From Actinobacillus suis ATCC 33415 (GTDB lineage Bacteria; Pseudomonadota; Gammaproteobacteria; Enterobacterales; Pasteurellaceae), in the NCBI RefSeq assembly GCF_000739435.1, contig NZ_CP009159.1:496001-560000 (forward strand): a stretch of DNA of 64,000 nt, written 5' to 3'. Positions 1-10,457 of this stretch are shown here, in pieces; the stretch's first letter is position 1; each line of letters opens with the position of its first letter. The translations under genes and the position numbers were made by a program. Under the pieces are notes generated by a model. That model saw only the letters and a list, made by a program, of their open reading frames with translations, made no database searches and had not been told where the DNA came from.

Positions 1-972
1 AAAAGCGTTTTCACCATTCACAATATTGCCTATCCGGGGCGCTTCCAGCCGCATCATTTACCGGAGTTGGGTTTCTCATGGGATTTCTTCCAAGCAGAAG
101 GTATGGAATTTTATGGTGAAATCTCCTATCTAAAAGCCGGATTGTATTATGCGGATCGCATTACGACAGTAAGTCCGACCTATGCGCTGGAAATTACCGA
201 GCAAATTGCCGGTGGCGGAATGCACGGCTTGCTACAAACACGTAAAGCGCAAGGGCGTTTACACGGCGTGTTAAACGGTGTGGACGATAAGGTATGGAAT
301 CCGGAAACCGATGAAAATATTGTAGCGACATACAAACCGAGTTATATGCACGGTAAGGCGAAAAACAAAGCTGAGTTACAACGTATGTTTAACTTACCGG
401 AAGACAAAGATGCAATGCTTATGGTCATGGTAACTCGCTTAACGGAGCAAAAAGGGGCGGATTTCTTACTGGATAGAATTGATGACGTGATGCAACAGCA
501 CGTGCAACTAATCGTCTTGGGTAGCGGCTCCCCGCATTTGGAATATCTGCTAAACGAAGCACGTAGTCGTTATCCGGAGCAAATCGGTTTGTATATCGGT
601 TATAACGAGGCACTGTCTCATCAAATTATTGCCGGTGGTGATGTCATTCTTGTGCCAAGTCGTTTCGAACCATGTGGTTTAACGCAGTTATACGGATTGA
701 AATACGGTACTTTACCGCTAGTTCGCCAAACCGGTGGTTTAGCCGATACGGTGGTGGATAGTCACAAAGACAGCATTGAACAACGTAATGCAACTGGATT
801 TGTATTTAAATACCCTAGCAGTGATGATTTCTTTGAAGCATTCCAACGTGCGGTAAATCTTTGGAAAAAACAAAAGTTATGGTCTAGCGTGCGTCAAAAT
901 GCGTTAGCGCAAGATTTCGGCTGGGCAAGAGCCGCAGCAGCTTACCAGGCAATTTATCAAGAGATTGTATAA
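1..972 (+). CDS. glgA: Glycogen synthase, 5'-truncated by window edge
   Basis: Transfers glucose from ADP-glucose to the growing alpha-1,4-glucan in the cytoplasm (GT5 family). The frame is open from base 1, and its first residues read KSVFTIHNIAYPGRFQP, the conserved GlgA motif that lies roughly 150-170 residues into the protein. The true start is therefore outside the window, and TTG at 67 is only an internal codon. The C-terminal GT-B half is complete, with VTRLTEQKGADF and the ESCGLTQLYGL-like nucleotide-sugar motif (here FEPCGLTQLYGLKYG). glgP follows 190 bp downstream, so this is the end of a glycogen cluster whose other members (glgB, glgX, glgC) would be expected upstream. Confidence 0.97.
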   Translation, partial: KSVFTIHNIAYPGRFQPHHLPELGFSWDFFQAEGMEFYGEISYLKAGLYYADRITTVSPTYALEITEQIAGGGMHGLLQTRKAQGRLHGVLNGVDDKVWNPETDENIVATYKPSYMHGKAKNKAELQRMFNLPEDKDAMLMVMVTRLTEQKGADFLLDRIDDVMQQHVQLIVLGSGSPHLEYLLNEARSRYPEQIGLYIGYNEALSHQIIAGGDVILVPSRFEPCGLTQLYGLKYGTLPLVRQTGGLADTVVDSHKDSIEQRNATGFVFKYPSSDDFFEAFQRAVNLWKKQKLWSSVRQNALAQDFGWARAAAAYQAIYQEIV

Positions 973-983
973 CCTTACTTTTC

Positions 984-1028
984 ACAAGCGGTCGGAATTT
1001 GCAAAAAAATTGCAAAATCTTACCGCTT
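984..1028. repeat. Uptake signal sequence pair, glgA-glgP gap
   Basis: A perfect ACAAGCGGT core at 984-992 is followed by an inverted, degenerate copy (TTACCGCTTA, around 1020), with AT-rich sequence and TTTGCAAAA-type text between them. This is the typical arrangement of Actinobacillus-type uptake signals placed just after genes. The pair can fold into a stem and may help end glgA transcription. Confidence 0.6.
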
Positions 1029-1161
1029 ATTTTGTAAACAATAGCAATAAAGCAAAATCTTTGTAATTCTCCAGCGATTTTTATGGCATTAACTATAAAA
1101 TTGTTGTGTTTTTTTTACTCGATTTCCGTTTGTTACTTCACTTGTTAGTTAGGAGCTATTC

Positions 1162-3663
1162 ATGGGCAATAAAATTTTAAGTCCCGAAAATATTCAACAT
1201 GTAAAAGATGCCATTTTATATAAATTGGTTTATGCGCTAGGGGTAGAGCCTCGTGAAGCAAGTAAACGTAACTGGCTAAATGCAGCGTTACGTGTGGTGC
1301 GAGATCTTTCTACTGAGTCGTGGCTACAAACTCGCCGCAGCCAAGTGGCGAACGCCAGCCGCCGTGTGTATTACCTTTCAATGGAATTTTTGATGGGACG
1401 TACGTTCTCAAACGCAATGATTGCAGAAGGCGTGTATGAGTTAGTCGATGCCGCATTAAAAGAACTCGGACAAAATATTGAAGAGATTATTAACGAAGAA
1501 GGCGATCCGGGTTTAGGTAACGGCGGTTTAGGGCGTTTAGCCGCTTGTTATATGGATAGTCTTGCTGCAATGAAAATTCCGGCGATTGGCTACGGTATTC
1601 AATATGAGTACGGGATGTTCCGCCAAGAAATTCGTCACGGCGAACAAGTTGAGCAACCGGATCAATGGTTAGAAAATGAGTTTGTATGGCCGTATTTGCG
1701 TTCAAGTAAACGTTTCCCGATTCGCTTTGGCGGTCGCATTTGGCAAGAAGGCAAAAAAACCGTATGGCAGCCGGATGAAGAAATTATCGCTCAAGCTCAC
1801 GATCAATTAATTCCCGGCTATGAAACCACCGCAACCAATAGCTTACGTTTATGGTCGGCGCACGCTTCAGGGAAAGGTTTCGGTTTAGCGGATTTCAACC
1901 GTGGTGATTATTTTGCCGCAATGAGCCATCAGAATTTATCGGAGAACGTTTCTCGGGTGTTGTATCCGGACGATTCTACTTATAACGGACGTGAATTACG
2001 TTTACGCCAAGAATATTTCCTTTGTTCCGCTTCGGTGCAAGATATTATCCGTCGCCATGAAGCGGAATGCGGATCTTGTGTCAATTTAGCCGATAAAGTG
2101 GCGATTCATTTAAACGATACCCACCCAACGCTTGCCGTGCCGGAATTAATGCGCATCTTAATTGATGAGAAAGGCTATAGCTGGGATCAAGCGTGGAATA
2201 TGACTCGCAAAATTTTCTACTATACCAACCACACCTTAATGAGCGAAGCATTAGAAACTTGGCCGGTGGAAATGTTAGGGCGTATTTTACCGCGTCACTT
2301 AGGCATTATTTTTGAGATCAATGAATGGTTCTTAAATGAAGTGCGTGAAAAATTCCCGGGTGAAGAAGATTTAGTACAACGTGTGTCACTGATTGATGAA
2401 CACGGTGATCGCCGAGTGCGTATGGCGTGGGTAGCGGTTGTGGCTTCAAGCAAAGTAAACGGTGTGGCAAAAATCCACTCGGATTTAATGGTGGAATCCA
2501 TTTTTGCCGACTTTGCTCGAATTTATCCGGATCGTTTCACCAATGTAACCAATGGGGTAACCCCTCGCCGTTGGATCAAAATTGCCAACCCGGGTTTAGC
2601 CAATATTTTGGATAAACGTATCGGCAAAGATTGGTTAACCGATCTCAGTGAATTAGAAAAATTCAATGTCTTTGTGGATGATGCGGATGTTCAAGCCGAA
2701 ATTGCAGCGGTGAAATATGAGAATAAACGTAAGTTGGCGGATTATGTTGAGAAAAATTTAGGTATCAAACTGAATCCGGAAGCGATTTTTGACGTACAAG
2801 TTAAACGTATTCATAAATATAAACGCCAACAGTTAAACGTATTACATATTATTACGCTATATAATCGTATCTTAAAAAATCCGAATGCGGATTGGACGCC
2901 ACGTGTGTTTATCTTTGCCGGTAAAGCGGCAAGTGCTTACTATGCAGCGAAGAAAGTCATTCGTTTGATTAACGATGTTGCAAATGTAATCAATAATGAT
3001 GAACGAGTACGTGATTTGATCAAGGTGGTGTTTATTCCGAATTATGGCGTATCGCTCGCACAAATGATTATTCCGGCAGCGGATGTGTCCGAACAAATTT
3101 CATTGGCGGGAACAGAGGCTTCTGGTACGTCTAATATGAAGTTTGCCTTAAACGGCGCATTAACTATCGGGACGTTAGATGGTGCGAATGTTGAAATTTT
3201 GGAACACGTCGGCAAAGACAATATCTTTATCTTCGGTAACACGGTCGAACAGGTAGAAGAGCTGCGTCGTAATGGTTATTCGCCGTATCATTATTATGAA
3301 ACGGACGGTGAATTAAATGAGGCGGTTTCACAAATCTTAAACGGTAAATTCTCACCGGATGATCCGTATCGTTATCAAGATCTGATTCTAAATTCTGGTG
3401 ACTATTACCAAGCTTGTGCGGATTTCCGTAGCTATGTTGAAGCGCAAGAACGAGTTGCAGCCGCTTATCGCAATAAGAAAGCGTGGACACGTTCGGCTAT
3501 TATCAATATTGCGAATATGGGCTATTTCTCATCAGATCGCTCGGTGCTAGATTATGCACGAGATATTTGGCATATCGAGCCAATGGATGAAGTGCAATTA
3601 AAAGAAAATACTGATTTGGCGAGTATTATTGAAAGCTCAAGCAAGCTATTGATTATTCGTTAA
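1162..3663 (+). CDS. glgP: Glycogen phosphorylase
   Basis: Phosphorolyses glycogen to glucose-1-phosphate in the cytoplasm (GT35). The protein is 833 residues, full length for the bacterial enzyme. Signature sequences include [13 protein letters not shown] near residue 70, [15 protein letters not shown] near 115, and the cofactor motif [14 protein letters not shown], in which Lys660 should carry pyridoxal phosphate. The ATG at 1162 sits 6 bases after an AGGAG ribosome site (1151-1155). It lies downstream of glgA on the same strand, so synthesis and breakdown of glycogen are encoded together, although the 190-bp gap allows a separate promoter. Confidence 0.98.
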   Translation: MGNKILSPENIQHVKDAILYKLVYALGVEPREASKRNWLNAALRVVRDLSTESWLQTRRSQVANASRRVYYLSMEFLMGRTFSNAMIAEGVYELVDAALKELGQNIEEIINEEGDPGLGNGGLGRLAACYMDSLAAMKIPAIGYGIQYEYGMFRQEIRHGEQVEQPDQWLENEFVWPYLRSSKRFPIRFGGRIWQEGKKTVWQPDEEIIAQAHDQLIPGYETTATNSLRLWSAHASGKGFGLADFNRGDYFAAMSHQNLSENVSRVLYPDDSTYNGRELRLRQEYFLCSASVQDIIRRHEAECGSCVNLADKVAIHLNDTHPTLAVPELMRILIDEKGYSWDQAWNMTRKIFYYTNHTLMSEALETWPVEMLGRILPRHLGIIFEINEWFLNEVREKFPGEEDLVQRVSLIDEHGDRRVRMAWVAVVASSKVNGVAKIHSDLMVESIFADFARIYPDRFTNVTNGVTPRRWIKIANPGLANILDKRIGKDWLTDLSELEKFNVFVDDADVQAEIAAVKYENKRKLADYVEKNLGIKLNPEAIFDVQVKRIHKYKRQQLNVLHIITLYNRILKNPNADWTPRVFIFAGKAASAYYAAKKVIRLINDVANVINNDERVRDLIKVVFIPNYGVSLAQMIIPAADVSEQISLAGTEASGTSNMKFALNGALTIGTLDGANVEILEHVGKDNIFIFGNTVEQVEELRRNGYSPYHYYETDGELNEAVSQILNGKFSPDDPYRYQDLILNSGDYYQACADFRSYVEAQERVAAAYRNKKAWTRSAIINIANMGYFSSDRSVLDYARDIWHIEPMDEVQLKENTDLASIIESSSKLLIIR

Positions 3664-3671
3664 TAATATGA

Positions 3672-3719
3672 ACAAGCGGTCTGTTTCTTGCAAAATTTTG
3701 CGGAAATTCGACCGCTTGT
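3672..3719. repeat. Inverted pair of uptake signal cores
   Basis: ACAAGCGGT at 3672-3680 faces its reverse complement ACCGCTTGT at 3711-3719. It lies directly after the glgP stop. The two cores can form a stem and precede the stronger terminator hairpin at 3729-3757. Confidence 0.7.
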
Positions 3720-3725
3720 AGAGCT

Positions 3726-3762
3726 AAAAAAGCCGTTTGTTTAAAACAAACGGCTTTCTTTT
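3726..3762. terminator. Bidirectional terminator glgP / ndk
   Basis: Two perfect 14-base arms, AAAGCCGTTTGTTT (3729-3742) and its complement (3744-3757), are flanked by an A run on the left and a T-rich run on the right. The hairpin can therefore stop glgP on the plus strand and ndk on the minus strand. Confidence 0.85.
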
Positions 3763-3771
3763 TAGTCTTGC

Positions 3772-4188
3772 TTAAATAATTTCATTTGGTGTGAAGAAGT
3801 AGGCGATTTCACGTTTTGCAGATTCTTCAGAATCCGAACCGTGAACCGAGTTCTCACGACCGCTGATAGCGTAGAGTGCTCGAATCGTGCCGGCTTTACG
3901 TTGCTCCGGATTAGTTGCACCCATTAATTCACGGTAGTGAGCGATAGCATTTTCACCTTCAAGTACTACCGCAACAATCGGTGCCGAAATCATAAATTCG
4001 ACTAACGGCGCAAAGAATTCTTTACCTTGGTGTTCTGCATAGAAGCCTTCCGCTTGTTCTTGGGTTAGTTGTACTTTTTTGAGAGCTTTAATGGTTAAGC
4101 CAGCTTCTTCTAAATGGCTAAGAATTTTACCGATTAAATTACGTTTTGTTGCATCGGGTTTAATTAAACAAAGCGTTTGTTGGATCAT
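3772..4188 (-). CDS. ndk: Nucleoside diphosphate kinase
   Basis: Equilibrates nucleoside di- and triphosphates through a phosphohistidine intermediate in the cytoplasm. The 138-residue protein starts [17 protein letters not shown], the standard Ndk N-terminus, and holds the active-site motif [16 protein letters not shown] near the C-terminus. The His of VHGSD is the phosphorylated residue. The ATG is preceded by a GGAGAAA ribosome site read on the minus strand. Its length is slightly below the 143 residues of the E. coli enzyme. It lies downstream of metG with a hairpin between them, so it is probably transcribed separately. Confidence 0.97.
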   Translation of the reverse strand: MIQQTLCLIKPDATKRNLIGKILSHLEEAGLTIKALKKVQLTQEQAEGFYAEHQGKEFFAPLVEFMISAPIVAVVLEGENAIAHYRELMGATNPEQRKAGTIRALYAISGRENSVHGSDSEESAKREIAYFFTPNEII

Positions 4189-4206
4189 GGTTTCTCCTTA
4201 ATTCGC

Positions 4207-4232
4207 AAAAAAAGCGGTGAATCTCACCGCTT
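4207..4232 (-). terminator. Terminator after metG, built on an uptake signal
   Basis: Read on the minus strand, AAGCGGTGA-GAT-TCACCGCTT forms a 9-bp stem (arms 4212-4220 and 4224-4232) followed by a run of T (the A run at 4207-4213 on the plus strand). The stem contains the ACAAGCGGT uptake core (4226-4234), so one element may serve both roles. Confidence 0.75.
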
Positions 4233-4242
4233 GTTATTGCTT

Positions 4243-6300
4243 TTATTTTACTTGCATACCTGGGCGGATACCTTCATCAGCTGAAAGTAAGAATAAGTCT
4301 GCACCGCCGGTGCCTGCCGATAAGATCATACCTTCTGACACGCCGAATTTCATTTTACGTGGTGCAAGGTTTGCTACCATAATCACGAAACGACCGACTA
4401 ATTCTTCCGGATTGTTATATGCCGCTTTAATTCCCGATAACACTTGACGTTGGTGATCGCCTAAATCTAATTGGAATTTTAATAATTTGTTTGATTCCGG
4501 TACGGCTTCACAGCTAATCACTTTTGCCACACGTAAATCTAATTTCGCGAAATCATCAATTGTGATTTCCGCTGCGATAGGCTCAACAGCCGTATTTTCG
4601 GTATTTTCCACTTTTTGTTTTCCTTTTTTATCTTCTGCTTTATTTTGTTCTGCAAACAATGCTTTGGTTTCTTCAATCACCGCATCAATTTGTTTTTTCT
4701 CAAGACGAGAGAACAATGATTTAAACGGTGCAACGTTTTTACCTAATAATGGTTGGTGAATATTTTCCCACGTTAATTCAGCTTGTAAGAAAGCTTCGGC
4801 ACGTTCCGCTAACTGTGGTAATACCGGTTTTAAGTAACTCATTAACACACGGAATAATTCAATACCCATTGAACAAACCGCTTGTAATTCCGCTTCACGC
4901 CCTTCTTGTTTTGCAATCACCCAAGGCGCTTTATCATCGACATATTTATTCGCTTTATCACAAAGATCCATAATTAAACGAATTGCTTTGTTAAATTCAC
5001 GATTTTCGTAATGTGTTGCGATCTGCTCTGATTGTGCAATAAATTCTGCGAAAAGTGCTTCATCTTCTAATTTATCAGCCAATTTACCTTCAAAACGTTT
5101 GGCAATAAAACTTGCATTACGTGAAGCAAGGTTCACCAATTTATTAACGATATCGCTGTTTACACGTTGGACGAAATCTTCAAGGCTTAAATCCAAGTCC
5201 TCAATACGTTCGTTCAATTTTGCCGCATAGTAATAACGTAAACATTCCGGATCGATATGTTTTAAATAAGTACTTGCTTGAATAAAGGTACCGCGTGATT
5301 TTGACATTTTCACACCGTCAACTGTGACGTAACCGTGCGCAAATACATTGGTTGGCTTACGTAATTCACAACCGTCTAACATTGCCGGCCAGAAAAGGCT
5401 GTGGAAGTAAACGATATCTTTACCGATAAAGTGATAAAGCTCGGTTTCTGAGTCTTTTTTCCAGAATTCGTCAAAGTTTAAGCCGCTGCGATCACATAAA
5501 TTTTTAAATGACGCCATATAGCCGATAGGTGCATCAAGCCATACGTAGAAGAATTTATTTTCCGCATCCGGAATTGGGAAACCGAAGTAAGGTGCGTCAC
5601 GACTGATGTCCCATTGTTGTAAACCGCTTTCAAACCATTCTTGCATTTTGTTGGCAATTTCTGATTGCAGTGAACCTGAACGAGTCCACTCTTTCAACAT
5701 ACCTTCAAAACTTGGTAAATCGAAGAAAAAATGCTCGGATTCTTTCACGATTGGTGTTGCACCGGAAACTGCAGAACGAGGATTGATAAGATCCATCGGG
5801 CTATAAGTTGAAGCACACACTTCACAGTTATCACCGTATTGGTCTTCCGCTTTACACTTCGGGCAAGTACCTTTTACAAAACGATCCGGAAGAAACATTT
5901 GTTTTTCAGGGTCAAATAGCTGAGAGATCACTCGACTTTTGATAAAACCGTTAGCACGTAATTTTTTATACATTTCGGTAGTAAGTTCACGGTTTTCTTC
6001 GCTATGAGTTGAATGATAGTTATCGAAACTAATGTTAAAGCCTTTGAAATCCGCTACGTGATCAGTTTTTGCTTTTTCAATGAGTTGTTCCGGAGTAATG
6101 CCTTGTTTTGCTGCATTAAGCATAATCGGTGTGCCGTGCGCATCGTCCGCACACACAAAGTGAATCTCGTTGCCACGCATACGCTGGAAGCGCACCCAAA
6201 TATCCGCTTGGATATGTTCAAGCATATGACCTAAATGGATTGCACCGTTTGCATAGGGAAGGGCGCAGGTAACCAGCATTTTTCGTTTTTGGTTTGACAT
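4243..6300 (-). CDS. metG: Methionyl-tRNA synthetase
   Basis: Charges tRNA-Met in the cytoplasm (class I synthetase). The 685-residue protein has the HIGH-type motif ([12 protein letters not shown], near residue 20), a zinc knuckle with paired cysteines ([17 protein letters not shown], near 145-160) and the KMSKS loop ([13 protein letters not shown], near 335). It also has a C-terminal EMAP-II-like tRNA-binding domain ([18 protein letters not shown] onward), which marks the long dimeric form also found in E. coli (677 residues). Between catalytic and C-terminal domains is a charged linker rich in Lys and Glu. It is a single-gene transcription unit upstream of ndk. Confidence 0.98.
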   Translation of the reverse strand: MSNQKRKMLVTCALPYANGAIHLGHMLEHIQADIWVRFQRMRGNEIHFVCADDAHGTPIMLNAAKQGITPEQLIEKAKTDHVADFKGFNISFDNYHSTHSEENRELTTEMYKKLRANGFIKSRVISQLFDPEKQMFLPDRFVKGTCPKCKAEDQYGDNCEVCASTYSPMDLINPRSAVSGATPIVKESEHFFFDLPSFEGMLKEWTRSGSLQSEIANKMQEWFESGLQQWDISRDAPYFGFPIPDAENKFFYVWLDAPIGYMASFKNLCDRSGLNFDEFWKKDSETELYHFIGKDIVYFHSLFWPAMLDGCELRKPTNVFAHGYVTVDGVKMSKSRGTFIQASTYLKHIDPECLRYYYAAKLNERIEDLDLSLEDFVQRVNSDIVNKLVNLASRNASFIAKRFEGKLADKLEDEALFAEFIAQSEQIATHYENREFNKAIRLIMDLCDKANKYVDDKAPWVIAKQEGREAELQAVCSMGIELFRVLMSYLKPVLPQLAERAEAFLQAELTWENIHQPLLGKNVAPFKSLFSRLEKKQIDAVIEETKALFAEQNKAEDKKGKQKVENTENTAVEPIAAEITIDDFAKLDLRVAKVISCEAVPESNKLLKFQLDLGDHQRQVLSGIKAAYNNPEELVGRFVIMVANLAPRKMKFGVSEGMILSAGTGGADLFLLSADEGIRPGMQVK

Positions 6301-6500
6301 GAATGATCTCTCTGAATTTATTACAAAATTCTGTAAATTGTAGCGGAAAAAGGGCTTTTTTTCTAGAGCGTATCTGAAATGAACGTTGTTATTGTCTTCA
6401 TTAACTTCAAATTTAACAAAATTTCATTGTAAAGAATGTATTGTTTTTGTAAAAAGTTGATAGAATGTATCTATAACAACAATTATAGAAGGAGAGGCTA

Positions 6501-7265
6501 ATGTTTTATTTAAAAAAACATTATTACGACGGAATTGATAAGCAAGGAAATACGTTTATTATTTATTTTGTTGAGTTTATGTTATTGGGAATTAAAATTC
6601 CTTATTCTTCCATTTTATTTAATAGTAAAAATGGTCAGCAATTTGAAAAAAGTGTTTTTTTCAGACCAAAACAAATAGATCGTTCTATTAATCACTCTCG
6701 TTTAAATTTTTCAGCATATTGGATACCACATTCGCCTGAAATAAAATCAACCTTAGTTTATAACTCAACACAATATATGAATTGGAATTGCCATACGCCG
6801 AAAGGCAATTTTCATATCATATTTCAAGGCAAAGAGTACCAAGGATTAAGCTATGCAGAAACGCTAGATATGAATTTTTTGCCTTGGGAACTTACTGTTT
6901 CTGAATTATATTGGGGACGTTTCTTATCTGAAAGTCATACGGTAATTTGGATGGAATGGAAAGGTAAGCAATCGTTTAAACAGCTTATTTGGAATGGAAA
7001 GCAATTTAGTGATTTTGAAATTCAAGAAGAAGGAATTTTGTTACCTTCAGAAAATATGTTTTTGCGTTTTCAAATGTCAACCATGTTAAAAAATGAACCG
7101 ATTGGACATTTGATTACAAAAATACCATTATTAAAATATTTTCTGCCTAAGCGTTTTTTACGGACTCGCACAATAAAATGGAAAAGCGAAACCAAAATAC
7201 TGATAAATCAAAAAGTACAAGAAGTAGGCTACGCTTTATATCAGAAAGTATTATGGAGAAAGTAA
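6501..7265 (+). CDS. Conserved-looking protein of unknown function
   Basis: I do not recognise this 254-residue protein with certainty. It has a strong ribosome site (GAAGGAGAGG, 6488-6497) before the ATG, so it is probably expressed. No signal peptide or clear membrane helix is seen. Aromatic residues are common, and there is a central block (LSYAETLDMNFLPWELTVS then ELYWGRFLS and VIWMEWKG) and a closing GYALYQKVLW. From memory, a similar G-YAE...P-W..L..L-WGRF...W..W pattern occurs in an uncharacterised bacterial lipocalin-like family, but this is only an impression. The gene is more AT-rich than metG and menC on either side and stands alone, which suggests a later arrival. Confidence 0.7.
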   Translation: MFYLKKHYYDGIDKQGNTFIIYFVEFMLLGIKIPYSSILFNSKNGQQFEKSVFFRPKQIDRSINHSRLNFSAYWIPHSPEIKSTLVYNSTQYMNWNCHTPKGNFHIIFQGKEYQGLSYAETLDMNFLPWELTVSELYWGRFLSESHTVIWMEWKGKQSFKQLIWNGKQFSDFEIQEEGILLPSENMFLRFQMSTMLKNEPIGHLITKIPLLKYFLPKRFLRTRTIKWKSETKILINQKVQEVGYALYQKVLWRK

Positions 7266-7419
7266 AAATTAAGATTAGATATTCATAATATGGTTATTTT
7301 TTGATTATTTTATTGTGTAAAGTTATTAGTTGTTTTGAACAATCAATAAAGATCTTCTCGTTTCAAGCAAGAATAGCGGTAAAATAAGTCTAAAATTTTG
7401 CAATTTTTGAGGACTTATT

Positions 7420-8397
7420 ATGCGTAAAGCACAGTTATATCGTTACCAGATTCCAGTAGAAACCGGCGTTATTTTACGTCATCGCCGATTAAAACAGCGT
7501 GAAGGTTTAATTGTTAAATTAACTGAAGAGAACCAAGTCGGTTGGGGTGAAATCGCCCCGCTACCTGAATTTAGCCAAGAAGATCTTTCGCTTGCTCAGC
7601 AACAAACGGAACAATGGCTTGCGAAATGGCTAGCCGGGCAACAAGATAATTTAGACAGTTATGTGCCTTCCGTGGCATTCGGTTTAAGTTGTGCATTAGC
7701 GGAATTAAACGGAGAACTAACTGAGCAAGGAAATTATCGTGCAGCAGTGCTTTGCTATGGTGATCCAGATGAGCTATATGCTGAGCTAAACGCATTGGAA
7801 GGTGACAAAATCGGCAAAATGAAAGTCGGGCTGTATGAGGCTAATCGTGACGGTTTAATTGCCAATATGTTGCTTGAAGCTTTACCCGATTTACAATTAC
7901 GTTTAGATGCGAATCGAGGCTGGACGCTTGAGAAAGCGGTTAAATTTGCCGAAAAAATTGCAAATGAAAACAAAAGTCGTATTCAATTTATTGAAGAACC
8001 GTGCAAAACACCGGAACTTTCCCGCCAATTTGCTCAAGTCTCAGGCATTGCGATTGCTTGGGATGAGACTGTACGAGAGCCGAATTTCGTAGTAAAAAAC
8101 GAACCGAATGTGACCGCTATTGTGATTAAGCCGACCTTAGTTGGCTCGTTACAAAAATGTATTCGTTTAATTGAGCAAGCTCATCAACAAGGACTAAGTG
8201 CAGTGATTAGTTCTAGCATTGAGTCGAGTTTAGGTTTAACTCAGCTTGCTCGTTTAGCACAACAATATACACCTGAAACAACACCGGGTTTAGATACGTT
8301 AGATCTGATGCAATATCAGCTAATCAGACCTTGGAAACATTCAATCTTGCCAATTGCTGATTTAGATAGTCCGTTTGTGCAAGAAATTATGCTATAA
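7420..8397 (+). CDS. menC: o-Succinylbenzoate synthase
   Basis: Dehydrates SHCHC to o-succinylbenzoate in menaquinone synthesis (enolase superfamily, cytoplasm). The 325-residue protein carries the family's catalytic features: KMKVGLYE (proton-shuttling Lys near residue 130), LRLDANRGW and FIEEPCK (metal-binding Asp and Glu), WDETVRE, and VIKPTLVGS with the second catalytic Lys. The ATG follows a TTTTTGAGGA ribosome site. Unlike E. coli, no other men gene is adjacent, so menC is a lone unit here. Menaquinone supports anaerobic respiration, in line with grcA and yjjI elsewhere in the window. Confidence 0.95.
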   Translation: MRKAQLYRYQIPVETGVILRHRRLKQREGLIVKLTEENQVGWGEIAPLPEFSQEDLSLAQQQTEQWLAKWLAGQQDNLDSYVPSVAFGLSCALAELNGELTEQGNYRAAVLCYGDPDELYAELNALEGDKIGKMKVGLYEANRDGLIANMLLEALPDLQLRLDANRGWTLEKAVKFAEKIANENKSRIQFIEEPCKTPELSRQFAQVSGIAIAWDETVREPNFVVKNEPNVTAIVIKPTLVGSLQKCIRLIEQAHQQGLSAVISSSIESSLGLTQLARLAQQYTPETTPGLDTLDLMQYQLIRPWKHSILPIADLDSPFVQEIML

Positions 8398-8408
8398 TCC
8401 CCACTCTA

Positions 8409-8463
8409 TAAGCGGTCAAAAACAGAGAAAAATTTGCAAAAAATGAAGCATTTCTGACCGCTT
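8409..8463. repeat. Inverted uptake-signal-like pair, menC-rsuA gap
   Basis: TAAGCGGTCAAAAA (from 8409) faces GACCGCTT (ending about 8463), separated by the TTTGCAAAAA text that usually accompanies the Actinobacillus uptake signal. Both cores are one base short of perfect ACAAGCGGT. It occupies most of the space between menC and rsuA. Confidence 0.55.
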
Positions 8464-8518
8464 CCTACTTCTTATTCAATAAAAATTGAATCTCTCCTTT
8501 AATATTCAAGAGAAAATT

Positions 8519-9211
8519 ATGCGTTTAGATAAATTTATTGCCGAAAATACGGGGTTAACTCGTTCTCAAGCAGGAAAAGCATTAAAAAGCGGTTTAGTGA
8601 CGGTGAATGGCAAAATCGAAAAAAGTGGTTCAGCAAAAATTAGTGAAACAGATGAAATTTGTTATGAAGGCGAACGTTTAGAATGGGTTGATGAAGGTCA
8701 GTATTTTATGCTGTATAAGCCGCAGGGGTATGTGTGTTCGCATGATGACGGTGAATATCCGACAGTCTTCCAATTTTTTGACTATCCACTGATGACTAAA
8801 TTGCATACCGCAGGGCGTTTAGATGTGGACACAACCGGTTTGGTTTTATTGACGGATGACGGTAAATGGTCGCACCGTATTACTTCGCCGAAACACCATT
8901 GTGAAAAGACCTATTTGGTGACGCTTGCCGATCCGGTGGAAGATTTTTATGAGGAAAAACTTGCGGAAGGTATTTTATTACGCGGTGAACGTGAACCTTG
9001 TTTACCGGCACAAATGGAAATTATTGATGATTACAATGTGAATTTAACTATCAGCGAAGGGCGTTATCATCAAGTAAAACGTATGTTTGCCGCTTTAGGT
9101 AATAAAGTAGAGGCGTTACATCGCTGGCGTATCGGTGATGTGGTGTTAGATGAAAGCCTTGAAGAAGGTGAATATCGTCCGCTTACCGAGCAAGAAATAG
9201 GGGGCTTTTGA
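8519..9211 (+). CDS. rsuA: 16S rRNA pseudouridine(516) synthase
   Basis: Converts U516 of 16S rRNA to pseudouridine. An S4 RNA-binding domain comes first (MRLDKFIAENTGLTRSQA, residues 1-60). The RsuA/RluB catalytic domain follows, with the GRLDVDTTGLVLLTDDG motif whose Asp is the nucleophile. I chose ATG 8519 (230 residues, matching the 231 of E. coli). The longer TTG at 8486 lacks homologous sequence. The stop TGA overlaps the next ATG by one base (TGATG at 9209-9213), so rsuA and the Bcr exporter are translationally coupled, an arrangement also known in enterobacteria. Confidence 0.94.
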   Translation: MRLDKFIAENTGLTRSQAGKALKSGLVTVNGKIEKSGSAKISETDEICYEGERLEWVDEGQYFMLYKPQGYVCSHDDGEYPTVFQFFDYPLMTKLHTAGRLDVDTTGLVLLTDDGKWSHRITSPKHHCEKTYLVTLADPVEDFYEEKLAEGILLRGEREPCLPAQMEIIDDYNVNLTISEGRYHQVKRMFAALGNKVEALHRWRIGDVVLDESLEEGEYRPLTEQEIGGF

Positions 9212-10407
9212 TGGCACCCCAAAGACCGCATCCGTGCTTTTTTATTATTTTAGGAATGATGGCAATGCTGCCACCGCTTGCGATCGATATGTATCTGCCT
9301 TCATTCCTTGATATTGCACGAGATCTACAGGTTTCGCAGGAAAAAGTACAAACTACATTAGCGGTATTTACTTTCGGCTTTGCTGTTGGACAGCTATTTT
9401 GGGGGCCGATGGCGGATAGTTTTGGGCGTAAACCGATTATTTTATTTGGTCTTTCCGGTTCGGCGATTGCCGCTTATTTCCTTACAGCAGTGATGACAAT
9501 CGAGAACTTTTATCTACTACGATTAATTCAAGGGCTTTGTGCAGCAGCACCTGCCGTAGTACTGGGTGCTTTAGTTCGAGATTTGTTTGATCGTAATCGT
9601 TTCGCCCAAATGATGTCGGTGATTATGATCATTTCAATGCTTGCCCCGCTATTAGCGCCGATCTTGGGTGGATATATCGCAAAATATTTTCACTGGCATT
9701 CGATTTTCTATACCTTAGTATTTATGGGCGTCAGTTGTGTGTTCTTGATCAGCTGGAAAATCCCTGAAACATTAGTACAAGAAAAGCGCCAACCGCTACG
9801 TTTTGGTATTGTGTTTAAAAATTTCTGGAAATTGTTATCGGATAAAAGCGTATTAGGTTATGTGTTAGTTGGGGGATTGACCTTTGCCGGTTTATTCTGC
9901 TTTTTAACCTCAGGCTCATTGGTCTATATCGGGATTTACGGTGTATCGCAAGAATATTTTGGCTATTTCTTCGGTTTAAATATGATTGTGATGGTCGCAA
10001 TGACTGCACTAAATGGGCGCATTGTAGTTAAAGTCGGTTCGGAGAAAATGTTGAGAATCGGCTTACTTGTCCAGTTATTAGCTGGTATTTGGCTTACGTG
10101 TGTCGCTGTCTTCCAATTAGGCTTTTGGGCGATGGCATTAGGTATTCCGTTTTATGTGGGTATGCTTTCGACCATCGGTAGTAATGCAACGGCAGCGATT
10201 TTAGATCGTTATCCGCAAATGGCGGGGACAGCAAACGGTTTAGCCGGAACAGCACGTTTTGGTATTGCTTCGGTAGTTGGTGCAATGTTATCGCATATTA
10301 CGCTAACAAGTGAGCGCCCGATGCTATATGCAATGGCTATTTGTACCTTAGCGGCTTCTGCCATTTACTACTTATTATGCTGTAATCGTGCTGAACAAGC
10401 GGTCTAA
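9211..10407 (+). CDS. bcr: Bcr/CflA-type MFS drug efflux transporter
   Basis: A 12-helix major facilitator protein of the inner membrane, 398 residues, of the bicyclomycin/chloramphenicol resistance type. The N-terminus reads AIDMYLPSF, typical of DHA1 Bcr proteins. The MFS loop 2-3 signature is GPMADSFGRKP, and helix 5 contains LAPLLAPILGGYI, the motif C region that marks drug-proton antiporters. Substrates cannot be read from sequence. It begins at the rsuA stop codon and the pair is followed by a strong terminator. Confidence 0.9.
   Translation: MAPQRPHPCFFIILGMMAMLPPLAIDMYLPSFLDIARDLQVSQEKVQTTLAVFTFGFAVGQLFWGPMADSFGRKPIILFGLSGSAIAAYFLTAVMTIENFYLLRLIQGLCAAAPAVVLGALVRDLFDRNRFAQMMSVIMIISMLAPLLAPILGGYIAKYFHWHSIFYTLVFMGVSCVFLISWKIPETLVQEKRQPLRFGIVFKNFWKLLSDKSVLGYVLVGGLTFAGLFCFLTSGSLVYIGIYGVSQEYFGYFFGLNMIVMVAMTALNGRIVVKVGSEKMLRIGLLVQLLAGIWLTCVAVFQLGFWAMALGIPFYVGMLSTIGSNATAAILDRYPQMAGTANGLAGTARFGIASVVGAMLSHITLTSERPMLYAMAICTLAASAIYYLLCCNRAEQAV
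10395..10403 (+). repeat. Uptake signal core at 3' end of bcr
   Basis: A perfect ACAAGCGGT lies inside the last codons of bcr, continuing into CTAATTTGG. The element is used as coding sequence for the final residues Gln-Ala-Val and the stop. Confidence 0.7.
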
Positions 10408-10425
10408 TTTGGCTTAAATTTTACA

Positions 10426-10457
10426 AAAACGGACACTGTAAAGTGTCCGTTTTTTTA
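10426..10457. terminator. Bidirectional terminator bcr / lipoprotein
   Basis: ACGGACACT (10429-10437), loop GTAA and AGTGTCCGT (10442-10450) are followed by seven T, with an A run on the other side. It serves both convergent genes. The lipoprotein stop codon lies inside the T tract. Confidence 0.88.

Noticed and set aside
8486..8518. TTG start extending rsuA by 11 residues
   Set aside because: The S4 domain begins at ATG 8519, and the extension has no matching family sequence.
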